A stretch of DNA of 64,000 nucleotides from Branchipolynoe longqiensis (GCA_030323885.1 CM059187.1:138914415-138978414); one strand, 5' to 3'; positions 33,483 through 45,361 are shown, counted from the first letter of the stretch. Numbers and translations: made by a program. Notes: a model not told the origin generated them from the letters alone.

Positions 33483-34655
33483 CGCTCTCTGCCCAAGTAG
33501 AGGGTGCGCAGAACGCGCAGTAAACACTCACGGAGAGTGCTGGGTAGGCTGACGTGCGCAGCCCCATATGGGAGCCCACATGCGCACTTGACGCGTTTCG
33601 CATGTAGTTAGCCACGCGAATCTCCGCGAGACAGAACCTAGTTACATCATCAACGACGCAGTGACAAGTCTGCTGAAAACGCTAGCTATACAAATCTAAT
33701 ATTAAAGCTGTATAGTGCGATAAAGCATCACATTTTCTAAATCAAAACTATTATCTATCTTTGATTCTACATATACAATATTACAGTTAAACTAGACTTA
33801 CCTAAAAGTTGACGTATTACTTAGATTCTTACGAATCTTATGAATACCAGTAATATGCACTGCCTAGCCTCAGTTTGAAGCATCTGAAAATACCTTCCAT
33901 TCCAACTATTCCTTGTATTTTCCCCCAACCATGTTCCTATGTAAGGACTTATTGTGGGATGGCACATACTCCATACCAGATTTAGATCAGTCTGACAAGA
34001 CTTACTATTTCTCTATCTAGAGACACATACATTCCAGAAACTGTCCTTTTCCTTGCATCAAAGAACTTTGTAAATAAATTAGAAACCTAGTTATTTCCAA
34101 CCTGTCTTTGAGAATTTAAAAAATTCTACTAGCAGGAGAATAATTCGAGGGAGTGATAATAATTGAGAGCAGTAGATCCTATATTAATGAGAATTACTGT
34201 AAAAGGATTTCTAATCTTTATACTGTGATATTTTCAAGCCTGTCTCCAAAAATGATGTGCATAGTTATGAATTTAACCATCTAAACCAGGTTTAAATTGA
34301 TGCACGAAAGACTCACCTAACCCAGTGATCTTACTTCCTGCTATAATGTAGCAATGTGTATTTCAACCTTACTGGCATTATATGTAGGTACTTCAGCCAC
34401 ACTGTGAGTGTGAGAGTATGTATGCATAACATAGATTCACCACACCAAAATGACAAATAGGTATTATGTGTGTGCATTTTCGATGTGGCATAGGTCAATG
34501 TCACAACAGGCAATCAGAATATAGCCATTATAAGCATGAACTTTCATTAATTTAGGGGAGTGTACATAAATCTTGTCCTGAAAATGACAGCGCATTATTA
34601 GTGTGCATTTCAACTAAACCTTTGGAGAATATGTCACCTAGGCCCATAACAGTAT
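33483..34655. other. Unannotated interval
   Basis: A GC-richer patch to 33620, a family D end at about 33704, then AT-rich sequence without gene support. Confidence 0.5.
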
Positions 34656-35745
34656 GAGTGAGCAGAAGGCGGTCATTAGATATTTTCATTCTAACCATAC
34701 CATGGGTGTGTACTCAGCCTAGTTTCATGACGCTAAATACAAGCAGAAGGCTATCGTTTGGTATTTACATTTATACAGTACCATGGAAGACTACATGGCC
34801 TGGGTGCATTACAACATGCACAAGCAGAAGGCTATAATTGGTTGTCCGTATTTTGACCATCCCATATGAGATACCAGGGTCTGGATTCATTACACACTGC
34901 ACAAGCAGGAGGCTGTCATTTGGTATTTGCATTTCAACCATACCGTGGGAGACTACACGGCCTGGGTTCATTACACTGTGTAAAATATTCCGATAAAACG
35001 CATTGGTGGGGGAATGCAAATGGTCTATAATGGTAAATGGTATATAGTGCCAGGTGCATGAATGTATTTGATGTAGTTGCTGGTGATCCTTTACTTATGG
35101 TCAATAGTCATTATGTATTAGGTAGATAGTGTGAAAGAGGCACTACAGATAGTGTGTAAGGGGCACTTGGAGCTCTACTCACTACTCCCTCCACCCTCTG
35201 TTAGTCACGGATCACCACACCCTCAGCTCAGGCAGGTGGTGGCCAAGCAGCCACACAACATGGTGGTGGTGGGCAGATCCTGGTCGCCATGGTGACACAG
35301 GAATGCTTGATGTTCATTGGTGGAACTGTAAATGCTTGATTCTCATTGGAGAACACGGTCAGCTGGTATGCCATCCCAGATCAATGTACCCGTATATAAT
35401 AATAAACCTGAGGGCATTCTCTCTATCTCTACTTTCATTCTTTGTACTCTTCCTTTCTCTTATTGCCTGTATTGATTTCATTACAGCCTGCCTACACAAC
35501 CACAGATTCCATCTGAGGACTTTACAACTGTGCACAAGCAGATGGCTGTCATTTTGTATTTGCATTTCAACCGTACCATGGGAGACTACATGGCCTGGGT
35601 TCATTACACTATGCACAAGCAGAAGGCTTAAATTTGGTGTTTACATTTCAACTGTACCGTGAGATATTACACCGGCTGGGTTCATTATATGGTACACAAT
35701 CAGAAAGCTTGCATTTCAACCATGACATGGGAGTGTACAGGGCCC
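34656..35745. repeat. 82-bp tandem repeat array split by an LTR
   Basis: About four units before the LTR and two to three after it, each with acaagcagaaggct and catttcaaccataccatggg. Unit length is about 82 bp with moderate divergence. Confidence 0.68.
34979..35526. mobile_element. Solo LTR
   Basis: A 548-bp segment with TGTAAA at the start and TTTACA at the end, flanked by actg on both sides (34975-34978, 35527-35530), interrupting a tandem array. It contains an aataaa-like signal near 35400 and a pyrimidine-rich region. No internal retroelement genes, so it is probably a solo LTR. Confidence 0.65.
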
Positions 35746-35899
35746 TTGCTGATGACACCTATTGTGACGGAAACAATGTTTATATACTCCTTGAGTAACC
35801 TCATTCCAATGACAGTTCAAACAAAAGACATGTTTGTTAGATATAAATATAATATAACTATATATAAATTCTTAATATATAATACCGTACTAGTGACAT

Positions 35900-36965
35900 A
35901 AGTAGTATATTAATTATACTATTCCTATGGCAAGATGAAGGTGCTATCAGTTTGACTAGAAACACTCAATTATAACACAAGTGACAGCCTGTGGGGCTGT
36001 CTTACCAGTAAAATAGCAAAACAATTCAGGTATATCACTGTATTGCCATTAGGATATGGTAAAGTAACTGAATGTCATAATATAAATTAACAAAACTATC
36101 ATGGATATATGAAATGAATTCATATTCAAATAACTTTATGCTGAATATTAAACACCAACAATAAATGAGAAAGTAGCTAAGCGCTGCAGAATACAGAGAT
36201 TATCCCAAAGATAAGGGACATACTGTTTCTACATTTTTCTAGAAAAAGCTTGTTTAGAACTGTCACAAGTAACACAAGTGACAGCTGTCATGCCAGTATA
36301 ATAAGTATGACATTAAAGTAGCATAGCATGGAAATTATAGTAATCTAGAATATAGTAAACTATACCTAAATGCATGTGTATGAGACTCTCAAAAGGTGCT
36401 AAGCAATATGGGACAAAACTTTGTCCATTGTAACGATCAACACACTATCTACTTATGCATTTGCTCAGGATAAACTGATTAGTTTTTTTACATGGTGTTT
36501 CATAATCCCAATAGAATACATATTGATTTGAAGCAAATGTCCTTGTGTTTTCAGTGTAACCGTTTCTGTGCTGTTTCGTGTCAATCATTACAATGGACAA
36601 AAATATAATTAGTTATCACCTTTTGAGACAGGCTCATATACTTATTAAAACCAGTACTAGCAGTTTTAACACACATAAAGCAAAGTGTAACAGACTATCC
36701 ACAGGGACACAAGTGACAAAGTCCATGTCTGAAAGTTGACTAACAGCTTACTAATACCCAATAATAGTGAAAAATATACAACCATATTAGAATAAGGTAA
36801 TTATTAAAGACAACATAAATAATACAAGTATCCTTGACAGTACAATGATAAACCAACGATGGTTATGGACTGTCACCAATGACACAAGTGACAGGGCCAG
36901 AGGTAAATTTAGAAAAGTGACTGTAACAGCAAAGTAATACTCAGTAATAGTAAATACACATACAT
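35900..36965. repeat. Degenerate GACACAAGTGACAG repeat region, left part
   Basis: Irregularly spaced versions of ctgtcaccaatgacac and acacaagtgacag recur at about 35975, 36265, 36705 and 36870, with similar AT-rich spacers. DIRS copy 2 is inserted at the right edge. Confidence 0.45.
36379..36638. mobile_element. MITE family F, copy 2
   Basis: Closely similar to 17604-17857 throughout; the left end lacks two bases. Confidence 0.68.
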
Positions 36966-37190
36966 AGTATAGTTATACGAATCTTACCTGGGTATAGATG
37001 ATGGATAACTGTTGTTTTCCCGAGGTAGAAGCCTCGGGTAGATGTGGGCTAGGGAGAAGGAAGCACGTGAGGTACCAGCAATTTTAACCTACTTATTCAG
37101 GATAAAAATGAACTTTCAATACAATGGATACTATGATTTTCCCGTAACGGTACACCAACGGGATAGACGTGGCAGGGCGTGGTGGGTGGG

Positions 37191-37325
37191 CCCTAGCCCA
37201 CGTCTACCCGAGGCTTCTACCTCGGGAAAACAACAGTTATCCATCATCTATACCCAGGTAAGATTCGTATAACTATACTATTTTACCTCGGTATACAGCC
37301 TCAGGCTAGCCTCAGGCTAGGGAGA
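37191..37325 (-). repeat. DIRS copy 2 internal complementary region
   Basis: Positions 37191-37279 pair with 36966-37054 (88 of 89 by eye), and 37281-37325 pair with 42319-42363. The sequence differs from copy 1 at several sites but matches its own ends. Confidence 0.88.
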
Positions 37326-37404
37326 CCTTTACATAATTCATTTTTATCCTTAATATCATCCATTCTTATATAATATTCAACATTTTTGTTCTCACCTATT
37401 CTTG

Positions 37405-38514
37405 TTAGTTGGCGAGCAGGCGCTTTGCAATGCCGGTAGGCTTTTCTAGTCGCTTGTTGTAATGTTTTGCAAACGACTTAGCCGTCTTCCAGCCTGCATG
37501 CGCTAGTATTCTTTTCACAGAAATACCTAGCAACCGTGCCTTGGAGACCATGGCACCTCTAGTTGAGTGGGATGAGTATTTGCTCGTATCCACTCCAGCC
37601 AATTTCAACACCGTAATTGTCCATCTGGCAAGGGTGTCTCGTGAAATTGCCTTATGTGGCTTTATAAAGCTCACTAATAGTTGTTGTGATGCACGTAAAT
37701 CCTTTGTCTTAGATATATAAGCCCGTATGGCTGACACAACACATAATTTCCGATCACTCGGAAAACAGTCTAAGTGAACCGTAGATAAAGGGTCACCTAA
37801 CGTGTTCGATTTAAGCAATTGTGCTAAATCAAACGTAGCTTGTTTCTTGTCTATTTCTAATCCAGTTAAAGACAAAGCAACAATCGTCTGTCCTCTGTGT
37901 CCGGTTACTAATAATAACAGGACCGCGACCTTAAAACCTAATTGTTTTATATCTAACCACGAGTTGTGAGGCCAAGCCTGAAACAACTTAAATACTATAG
38001 ACACATCCCAAAACCGACTATACTTTGGTTTTGGAGGATTCCTTTGATAAATTGAACGAAGTAGATAACAAAGAACATAATGTTTTCCAACTGTTTCACC
38101 ATCAATTCTAGGTAATATGATTGATAACGCACATCTTGCCGCATTGATCGACCCAAAAGATAGTCCTTCATCCTCTAGAGAACGAAGAAAACTAGCTACT
38201 TGTGAAATTGTTGGATTTGTTGGCTTAACTTTCATTAACAAACAATGTACACCCCATTTCTTTAAATAGGATGTGTACATTTTGACAGTTCCTGGCCTCC
38301 AGGCATCAGATACTATCCTATTCTCAGTAATTTTGTCCAATCCAAATTGCTGCAGCTGTTTCCTTAGAAAAGGAATGCCAATAGGGGCGTCGTTGACACG
38401 TCGCTGTGAACCACTAGCGGTCCGTGGTGTGTCAGATTCCCGAGTTTTCTTGGGAATCGTATATGTTCTTTTGCCAGTTGTGAAACTGCTGGCAGCCAAG
38501 GTTGCGTGTCCCAA
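37405..38514 (-). CDS. DIRS copy 2 tyrosine recombinase
   Basis: An open 369-residue frame nearly identical to that of copy 1, with the same catalytic residues (TGHRGQT, HSTRGAM, LAHAGW, KHYNKR). As in copy 1 it begins at a non-ATG codon in the RT overlap. It is intact although the RT and gag of the same copy are broken. Confidence 0.88.
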   Translation of the reverse strand: MGHATLAASSFTTGKRTYTIPKKTRESDTPRTASGSQRRVNDAPIGIPFLRKQLQQFGLDKITENRIVSDAWRPGTVKMYTSYLKKWGVHCLLMKVKPTNPTISQVASFLRSLEDEGLSFGSINAARCALSIILPRIDGETVGKHYVLCYLLRSIYQRNPPKPKYSRFWDVSIVFKLFQAWPHNSWLDIKQLGFKVAVLLLLVTGHRGQTIVALSLTGLEIDKKQATFDLAQLLKSNTLGDPLSTVHLDCFPSDRKLCVVSAIRAYISKTKDLRASQQLLVSFIKPHKAISRDTLARWTITVLKLAGVDTSKYSSHSTRGAMVSKARLLGISVKRILAHAGWKTAKSFAKHYNKRLEKPTGIAKRLLAN

Positions 38515-40200
38515 TCGGGCACCACCAGTATAGCATGTGTCCTTTCCAAACCGATTTTCCTGACAACTCGGCTGATAATGCTAAACGGTGGGAAAATATA
38601 AAAATAATTATTTTCCCAGGTAATAGCAAATGCATCTACTTTCCAAGCCTCCAGTTCAGGATGCCAAGAAACATAACAAGGTAATTTGTTATTATTTCGT
38701 GATGCAAACAAGTCAACTTTAGGTGTACCCCATTTTTCACAAATGAAGTTAAACAAAGGTGTAGAGAGAGACCATTCTAAATGGTCATGGAAATTTCTAC
38801 TTTTATGGTCTGCAAGTGTATTTTGTGACCCTGGAATATGCGCTACAGTCAGCCAGACTTGTTGAGCCTGTGCCCAGTTCCAAATCAGTTTAGACAACTG
38901 ATTGCAAGGCTTTGATTTGGTTCCACCCATGTTACGAATATATGCCATGGCAGTAGTATTATCCGTTAGTATTCTAACTTGTGATTTATGCATCTTTACT
39001 AAACTACATAAGCCCAGATAAATAGCACGCAATTCTAGCGCATTAATATGGTCTGATTTTTCATCATCAAGCCATCTACCTCCTGTTGTGACCCCATCTC
39101 GATGAGCTCCCCAACCTTCTAACGAAGCATCAGTAGTAATTACCGTATTACGTTCCGCCATATGGATTGGATTTGGTGAACTTGCTATGTGTTGCATCCA
39201 CCATGCAATATCCTGTAGCCCTTCTTGCGAAATAAACATCTTTCACTCAAAATTCCCTTTAGTTCGTGTTAACGCTAAATTTTTATCTATTTCTAGAGAT
39301 TTAATATGGGCCTTCCCGTATAGAATAGCGGGTGCATACGATATCATTATCCCAATAAGGACTGCGACCTGTCTAATTTTAGGTTTTGGTAACTTAATAA
39401 GCTGGGTCGCTGTATTCATAAACTTAATTAGTTTTTGTTCTGTTATCGACACTGTAAGAGACTGTGTATCCAGAATAAACCCTAAACATTTGAGTTGTTT
39501 TGTTGGTTTAAACACTGACTTTTGTGGATGTACATAAAACCCCAATTTAGTAAGTAATGCACATAAATCCAAAACTGCATTCTCACAATCAATTTGTGTT
39601 GATGCTATAATAAAGGAATCATCTATGTATGGAAACATTATATGACCCTTCCGCGCCATTACTGAGAAAACAGGTTTAAGCAGTTTAGTGAATAAACGAG
39701 GGGCACAAGCTAAACCATTCGGCATGCAAGTAAACTCATAGAGTTGGTTATCCCAAAGAAACCGAAGAAATTTCCAGTCTTTTTCTCTTATGGGAAGCGT
39801 ATAATATGCATCTTGTAAATCAACACTAGCCATCCACGCATCTGGCGTAATCAGATCGCGTGCTGTATCTAGCGAGAACATTTTAAAATGTCGATATTCA
39901 ACCATTTTATTAAGGATTGTTTAATCCAGGATCATTCGAACCTCACCATTAGGCTTTGGTCTCGAGAAGATGTTTGAAATAAACTCTCCTGAACAGTATG
40001 TCACTTTTTGTATAATTCCTTTCTCAAAGAATTTTTGTACCTGTTTAGTTAGTGCCTCTCGTTCAACCGGTTCAATGTTATAAGGAAAAGGTATCCTGCC
40101 TTTGTACCGGAATTTGTGTGAAGGGAATGTGAACACCCCTAACTATTTGTAAAATTTCTTGGTCACTAGTAATTTTGTGCCACTCAGAAATATGATTATT
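38364..40200 (-). pseudogene. DIRS copy 2 RT/RNase H/methyltransferase-like, broken
   Basis: Same domain order as copy 1, including VDLQDAYY, PYIDDSF and TDASLEGWGA. By comparison with copy 1 there is a one-base insertion near 40095-40100 that shifts the frame, a nonsense change in the LDLT motif at 39921-39923 (TTA to TAA) and a second nonsense change just before KMFISQ at 39240-39242 (CGA to TGA). The left end is approximate because the frame changes. This copy cannot make RT in cis. Confidence 0.88.
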
Positions 40201-40280
40201 AATATTACCAGCCACAAAGTTGCTTACAGTTTGTGTGGTTTTAGAGGCTGGAAGGACTTGTAACGTTTGTGTTTCAACCT

Positions 40281-40736
40281 CTACTTGGACCCGCCCCTGG
40301 GGAAGGGTCTCGGCGAGTTGACACCTCGGCCTAGTGGCCGTGTGGTGTTGTCGGTCCAGCCTGAGCGAGCGCCCCGGCCCCGAAAAGCTTGACCGAAGTT
40401 TGAGCCCGGTCTGGTTCCCCTGGTGAACCGCCGTGGACGAAAATCCCCTCGTGACCTTTTGAAACGAGGAGTTTCCTGTTTCTTCTTACCATCCATATTT
40501 TTGCCACTCTTGGCTGCAGTTTCTACCTCTTTATAGAGGTATTGTAGTTGACCGCCAAACATTTTCGTGTTATCTAAAGGTTTCCCTTTAATCGGCTCTG
40601 GAGCAAGAAAGAGCGTAAACTCTTTCCCATCATTATCACTAACCTTCTTTGAGCGAGCCACTTCTTTGCCAGCATCTGTGCAAACTGACTTGAAAACATT
40701 TTCATATCTTCGATACTGCCGCCGCCAACAATGCAA
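40281..40736 (-). CDS. DIRS copy 2 ORF2, basic RG-rich protein
   Basis: The frame matching copy 1 ORF2 is open for 151 codons here and overlaps the end of gag by about 35 bp. It contains YENVFKSVCTDAGKE upstream of the ARSKKV segment, then LQYLYKEVETAAK and the Arg/Gly-rich tail. The first residues are not an obvious ATG start, consistent with expression from the preceding frame. Confidence 0.65.
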   Translation of the reverse strand: MHCWRRQYRRYENVFKSVCTDAGKEVARSKKVSDNDGKEFTLFLAPEPIKGKPLDNTKMFGGQLQYLYKEVETAAKSGKNMDGKKKQETPRFKRSRGDFRPRRFTRGTRPGSNFGQAFRGRGARSGWTDNTTRPLGRGVNSPRPFPRGGSK

Positions 40737-41622
40737 TACCTTTGTCCATCGTCTTAGCCAAAGACGAGAACTTGTTTTCTCGTTGCATTCTGTTTGCTAC
40801 AGGAGCAATAGCTGTTAGGGTACCAAGCACCGCCTTATGCACTATGTGCAACACACCCTCAAATCTCTTACGGTCCTCCGTCATATTGACATCTCGATCC
40901 ATCTCCTTAATGATGGAGTTGGGAACACCTTTAATGCCTGTTAACTCATCTGATAACTTAGAAATAATCTCCGCCGGCTTAAACGTGCGGAAATGGCCAT
41001 TAATGTTCTCACGCATAAGCGTAGTGGTTTTCACACGCTTAGCCCTTGGCTTCTCCACTTTCTTAGCCACTTTGCCCCCAATGGCAGCATAGACACCTTC
41101 ATATTACGTGTCTGAGTCCGATTCCGTGGACGTGGAATCCGTGGACGAGTCAGAAGAAGAAGAAACTTTCCTCTTCTTCTTCTTCTTCTTGGACTTGGTC
41201 TTGCGCTTTTTGCGAAGCCCAGTCTTCCCCCTTTCCTTGGTGAAATCATCACCCGAAGAAACAATCTATTTCTTCTTATTCCTCCGTTTAGGAGAAGGAG
41301 GAGGAGCCCTAAGCTCCATCGCTGAGTCTGTGTCCGAGAAATCCTCCAGAGAAGACTCTTCTTGAACACTCGGCACTCGCCGTTTACGAGACACCGGTGG
41401 TTTGAGAGCCATTATATGACTTTCCATCGCCGCAAACCGCGTCTCCCAATTTTGAGGCGCGGCGCCGCCAGGCACTATGTCCTCCTCGGAGAGAATATGC
41501 GCCCCGGGCTGTGTCGAAGGCCCTGCCGACAACACGGGTGAGGAGTCGTACTCCTCGTCCCCGCCACTCGGAACACGCCCCTCGGCTGCTGCTGCACCGC
41601 GCTTACTCCGCTTCGTGGCCAT
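40702..41622 (-). pseudogene. DIRS copy 2 gag-like ORF1, two stops
   Basis: The homologue of copy 1 gag, starting at the same MATKRSKRG ATG (41622). Compared with copy 1, a CAG is TAG at 41266-41268 and a second in-frame stop (TAA) lies near 41105 where copy 1 has an Ile codon. Downstream of both the frame stays open and ends in the same SKI-stop. Copy 1 has a short extra segment near its end containing the palindrome caggtaaattacctg, which copy 2 lacks. Not translatable as one product without readthrough. Confidence 0.85.
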
Positions 41623-41628
41623 CGGGAG

Positions 41629-42214
41629 CTGAAACAAAATTTTTGATCAGTCCCGGTATATATATATGTCACAACATGGTTGTTTCAAACTCATTTGGAC
41701 ATCTATTGGTGTTAGAGAACGTGTTTATACCGTTATAACACAGGCGTAATAAGCTAAATTTGTGCGTGGGTTGTGGGTCAAGCCCAAACCTTACGCGGGG
41801 TCGGGACCAGTGTATCGGCCCGCCCATCCCTCTGTTCCGCACACTTCTCCCACCTGTGACTACAACGTCAACAAGTTGGAGAAAATGCTACGAAACTCGG
41901 AGAAACGCCTGAAAAAGTTTGTGGGGAGTCTATAAAAGAAACACAGGAGCATCTCCAACATTACTCTCTATTAGAGTACGAGAGAATTTCCACAGGAGAC
42001 GAGGCAGAGCCCACATCTCTACCCATAATCACACGGTGACTCGGGTGTTGACAGAACCGCTAATGATCGGTTTCAATCCTTGGAGAAGGAATTCTATCCT
42101 TGGTTTTTTATAACCAAATAACTCGTCCAAAATGGACCAAAGAAAGTCTAAACTTTCCATAATGATGCTCTAATGCATCATAATTAAGCTAACCACAGTT
42201 TTTATGATACTTAC
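41629..42214 (-). other. Predicted leader intron of DIRS copy 2
   Basis: The donor GCA|GTAAGTAT at 42214 and acceptor ttttgtttcag at 41629 correspond to those of copy 1. The predicted length is 586 bp, and the gag ATG again follows 6 nt into the exon. Confidence 0.55.
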
Positions 42215-42397
42215 TGCGTATTAGCTTGTATGTAGACTAAATTTGCCGGAGCAACCCAACGACACGTAATCCAGTCGTGAGTTGTATATGCTAATTGTTG
42301 GTACCTCACGTGCTTCCTTCTCCCTAGCCTGAGGCTAGCCTGAGGCTGTATACCGAGGTAAAATATATATATATATATAAATTAATATATATAAATA

Positions 42398-42714
42398 CAG
42401 ATGAACCTCGATCCAACGGACTAATAGGGGGGAGCAGTTGTCCGTTAAAGCCGTTTGTCCATTGCAGCGAGGAAATCTGAAGCACTGGTGGTGGCTACTG
42501 AAGTATTGCTGGTGGAAGGCTGGGGTTCAGAAGACTGGGGTTCAGGAGGCTGGGGTTCAGAATGCTGGGGTTCAGGATCCTTGCGTTTAAAAAATGTGTC
42601 AAGTTTCAACTGCTTGCCTCGCTGATACTGTTCCCTAATAACTAGTTCTTTTTTTTTTTGTCCGTTGGATCCGGAATCCGTTGCATCGGTGTCCGTTGGA
42701 TCGAGGTTCATCTG
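42398..42714 (-). mobile_element. pogo-type deletion derivative with transposase tail
   Basis: Inverted ends cagatgaacctcgatccaac and complement with TA on both sides. The minus strand keeps a coding relic reading LVIREQYQRGKQLKLDTFFK followed by repeated Pro/Gln/Ser-rich units and SDFLAAMDKRL. KQLKLDTFF resembles the C-terminal KQ..LD.FF motif of pogo/Tigger transposases. It lies 35 bp from the end of DIRS copy 2. Confidence 0.72.
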
Positions 42715-42715
42715 T

Positions 42716-44340
42716 ATACATAGTCTGTCTATAACATAGTCATTATGCTTAGGGGCAAATGTAAATAACATAAATGATACTAGCAGTTTTATAAAAAAAA
42801 AGTCAAAACTTCCAGAGTCTGTCACCAATGTCAGCATTGAGACATGACAACTAAGTGTAATATACACTAATAGTAAATAATGCATCACCTTTCTAGAATA
42901 TACAACTTGCCCAAAGGGAAATGTAACTAATATAACAAATATAAGTGACAGTAGAAGTTTCCTCCAAAATTTAGACCTGCCAAGGGCTGTCACCAATAAC
43001 ACCAAGGACAACCATTCTGTCAATGTAGTGACCATACAACTAATCTATTAGCTATGCCCCTAGGGCAAATGCAAATATAAATAACATGTGACAATAGCAG
43101 TCTTATTAAAACCTAAGAACTGTCAAGGATTGATTGATTGATTGGTGGTTGCTTTACGCCGTGTCAGCAGCATAGGCCATATTCACGGAGAGAAATGTTT
43201 GTTTTTTGTTCAGACCATCACTTTTACATGTAAAAGCAGACAATCAATTATGTGCCAATAGACAATCATTGAATTAGAAAGCTCACAATCATATATTTGT
43301 GGTCAAGGGAAACAAATTCCCATAGAAAAAGAAAAGTTTTATTAATAATTGATAGAATCTATTTCGTAAACTATATGAGGTGGTACAGTCCAGCTGCCCT
43401 CAAAAAGGCTAAAATGTTTTCCTGTTTTACCTTAGTAAAAAGGCCATGCATACTGTCTGAGGGAACTTTTGGCGCAGGGCAAAAAAATCAACGCAACTTA
43501 GTAAAATGTGTTTGAGTGTCAGCGGGGATTGACACCCAATACATTCAGGGGAAGGTTCCCCCTTGAGCAGAAAAGCATGTGTAAGCCACGAGTGGCCAAT
43601 ACGGCAGCGGCTAAGGACCACTTGGTCCCGCTGACCTCCCGCATGAGTCTGTCGTGGCTTTCCCACAGATGGTTCAATTTCTTTAAGTTTATTAATGTTT
43701 TCATCCCACTCATGTTGCCATTTGGATTTTATGTGGGTGGCTATTAGTGGTTTCAGATCAGAGTGAGGGATCAGACACGGTTCAAGATCACAGTTCAGGG
43801 CCTTCTTCGCAGCCTGATCAGCTCATTTGTTTCCTTGTATGCCGGCATGGCCAGGCACCCAGCACAGGTGGATGTCATACCCATCCGTTGTCAGTTGGTT
43901 CATTTTATAAATGACCGTTGCTAGAATAGGGTGATTCGTTTTCAGTCCAGCAACAGCCAGGAGGCAAGAGAACGAATCACTGTATATAACATAGTTAGTG
44001 TGGTTGGATACCTCGATACACTCCAATGCGAGAAGGAGTGCTTGGGCTTCTGCAGTGAAAATCGAGCTCTGATCGGGCAAACGTACGCCAAATTTTTCCC
44101 ATCGGCAGACTGCCGCAGCAGCTACCCGGCTTTGGTCTTTCGAACCATCAGTGTATATGGAGAGGTGGTCTGCAAACTGGCCTTGAATCTCTGCATGCCG
44201 TCCTTGGTACTCGAGTGGATGTGTCCCAGACTTCCTCAGTTCCGTGAGTCGGAGGATAACCAATGTCAAGGAATGTCCACAATAACACCAGTGACAGTAT
44301 ATTGTCCACAATAACACCAGTGACAGTATAAGTCCTGATC
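42716..44340. repeat. Degenerate GTGACAG repeat region, right part
   Basis: The same motifs recur at about 42820, 42985, 43120, 44280 and 44310 on the far side of DIRS copy 2, interrupted by the LINE fragment. Probably a decayed satellite. Confidence 0.42.
43130..44262 (-). pseudogene. 5'-truncated LINE 3' end (RNase H + Cys region)
   Basis: Minus-strand remains of a non-LTR retrotransposon. From 44262 it reads an RNase H domain (IYTDGSKDQSR, FTAEAQALLLALE, YSDSFSCLLAV, CWVPGHAGIQGNK), then an in-frame TGA, then after a frameshift the C-terminal cysteine region RDQVVLSRCRIGHSWLTH, CIGCQSPLTLKHILLSC. The 3' end is a (TCAA)n tail at about 43130. The insertion is flanked by a 9-bp duplication tgtcaagga (43121-43129 and 44263-44271). 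The domain set is that of RNase H-bearing LINE clades such as I/Jockey-like elements. Confidence 0.88.
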
Positions 44341-44847
44341 TGACAGAAACAACCCATGTACTTGTCGAGAAGTAAATTCCTAAAGGGATTGAATACAGTA
44401 GACAGTAAAGTGCATGTGTAATAGCACAATCACCTAAATCATGCCCACCTGTATATGTATGGGCTCGGTGAGTCTCCTACATAAGAGACTCTAATAATAG
44501 TAAACCACAGTGTACATGTGCTACACTTACCTCTACCGCAGCACAGGAACTAATACTTTCTCAATGTAATATATAACCTTGTTATAGAATAAACTGTGGC
44601 CCATATATCCAATGTATCCAAGATATCCAATATACCCAATGTCCATGTACCACCTGTAAAGTGTAATGTGTATCCACTCAAGAAAGTTCCACACCTACCT
44701 TGTGTCCCCACCCTAGAGCTGCTGCCTGTCTGGCTTCCGGCTTCCAACTAACTGGACTGGTGAGCGCGGTCTATTTATATCTCTCCCCTGCTTGTTGACT
44801 TCTGGTATTCAGAAGATGATGTAAGAATTTAAATACTGATTCACTTA
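44341..44847. other. Unannotated interval
   Basis: AT-rich with short repeated ccaatgtatccaagatatcc words near 44608. No gene seen. Confidence 0.45.
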
Positions 44848-45195
44848 TTAAAGTTGCATCGTCCGATGGTTTTGAGTTTCTGTCATTTTCTCAGATAAAT
44901 ATATTAGGTTAATTGTTATAAACTTTTGTTTGAAGTAACTTAGATTAAATGGCTAACTTGTGGTGAGATATTTGAAGTACAAACATGCAACATAATTTTT
45001 TTCGCAAGCATGCCAAAACTGACAGCATAGGTTTCTGCAGTAATAGATTCTATTACCTTGACCCAGTATTCCCTTCTATGTAGCAACAGATGCTTAATAA
45101 GTGCACCAGTATCTAAATTGGATATGTACGATAAAATCTAAATAATTGTTTTGGTTTTGACAAGTTTATCCTTTCATTGGACTGTACAGCTTTAA
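44848..45195. mobile_element. TTAA-flanked MITE (family D), copy 4
   Basis: Ends agttgcatcgtccgatgg and complement, TTAA on both sides. Confidence 0.7.
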
Positions 45196-45361
45196 GGACT
45201 TTTTCCACAGAGAAGGCAATACTGAGTCAATTTAATAGAACGTATTACTGAAGAACCCTATGGTGTCCAGTTTTAGAATGCTTGCCAAAGTTAATTTTAC
45301 ATGCTTTCACTTCAAATATCTCAAATGTTAGCCATTTAAAATATGTGACTTCAAACTTCAC

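Larger units (their letters stand above)
36966..42363 (-). mobile_element. DIRS-type YR retrotransposon, copy 2 (degraded)
   Basis: A second full-length element of about 5.4 kb with the same order as copy 1: 5' terminus at 42319-42363, internal complementary region 37191-37325, 3' terminus 36966-37054. The 89-nt arm has one visible mismatch. Gag and RT carry stops and a frameshift, while the recombinase is open. The right flank is (AT)n and the left is a degenerate satellite-like region. No target duplication is visible. Confidence 0.9.
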
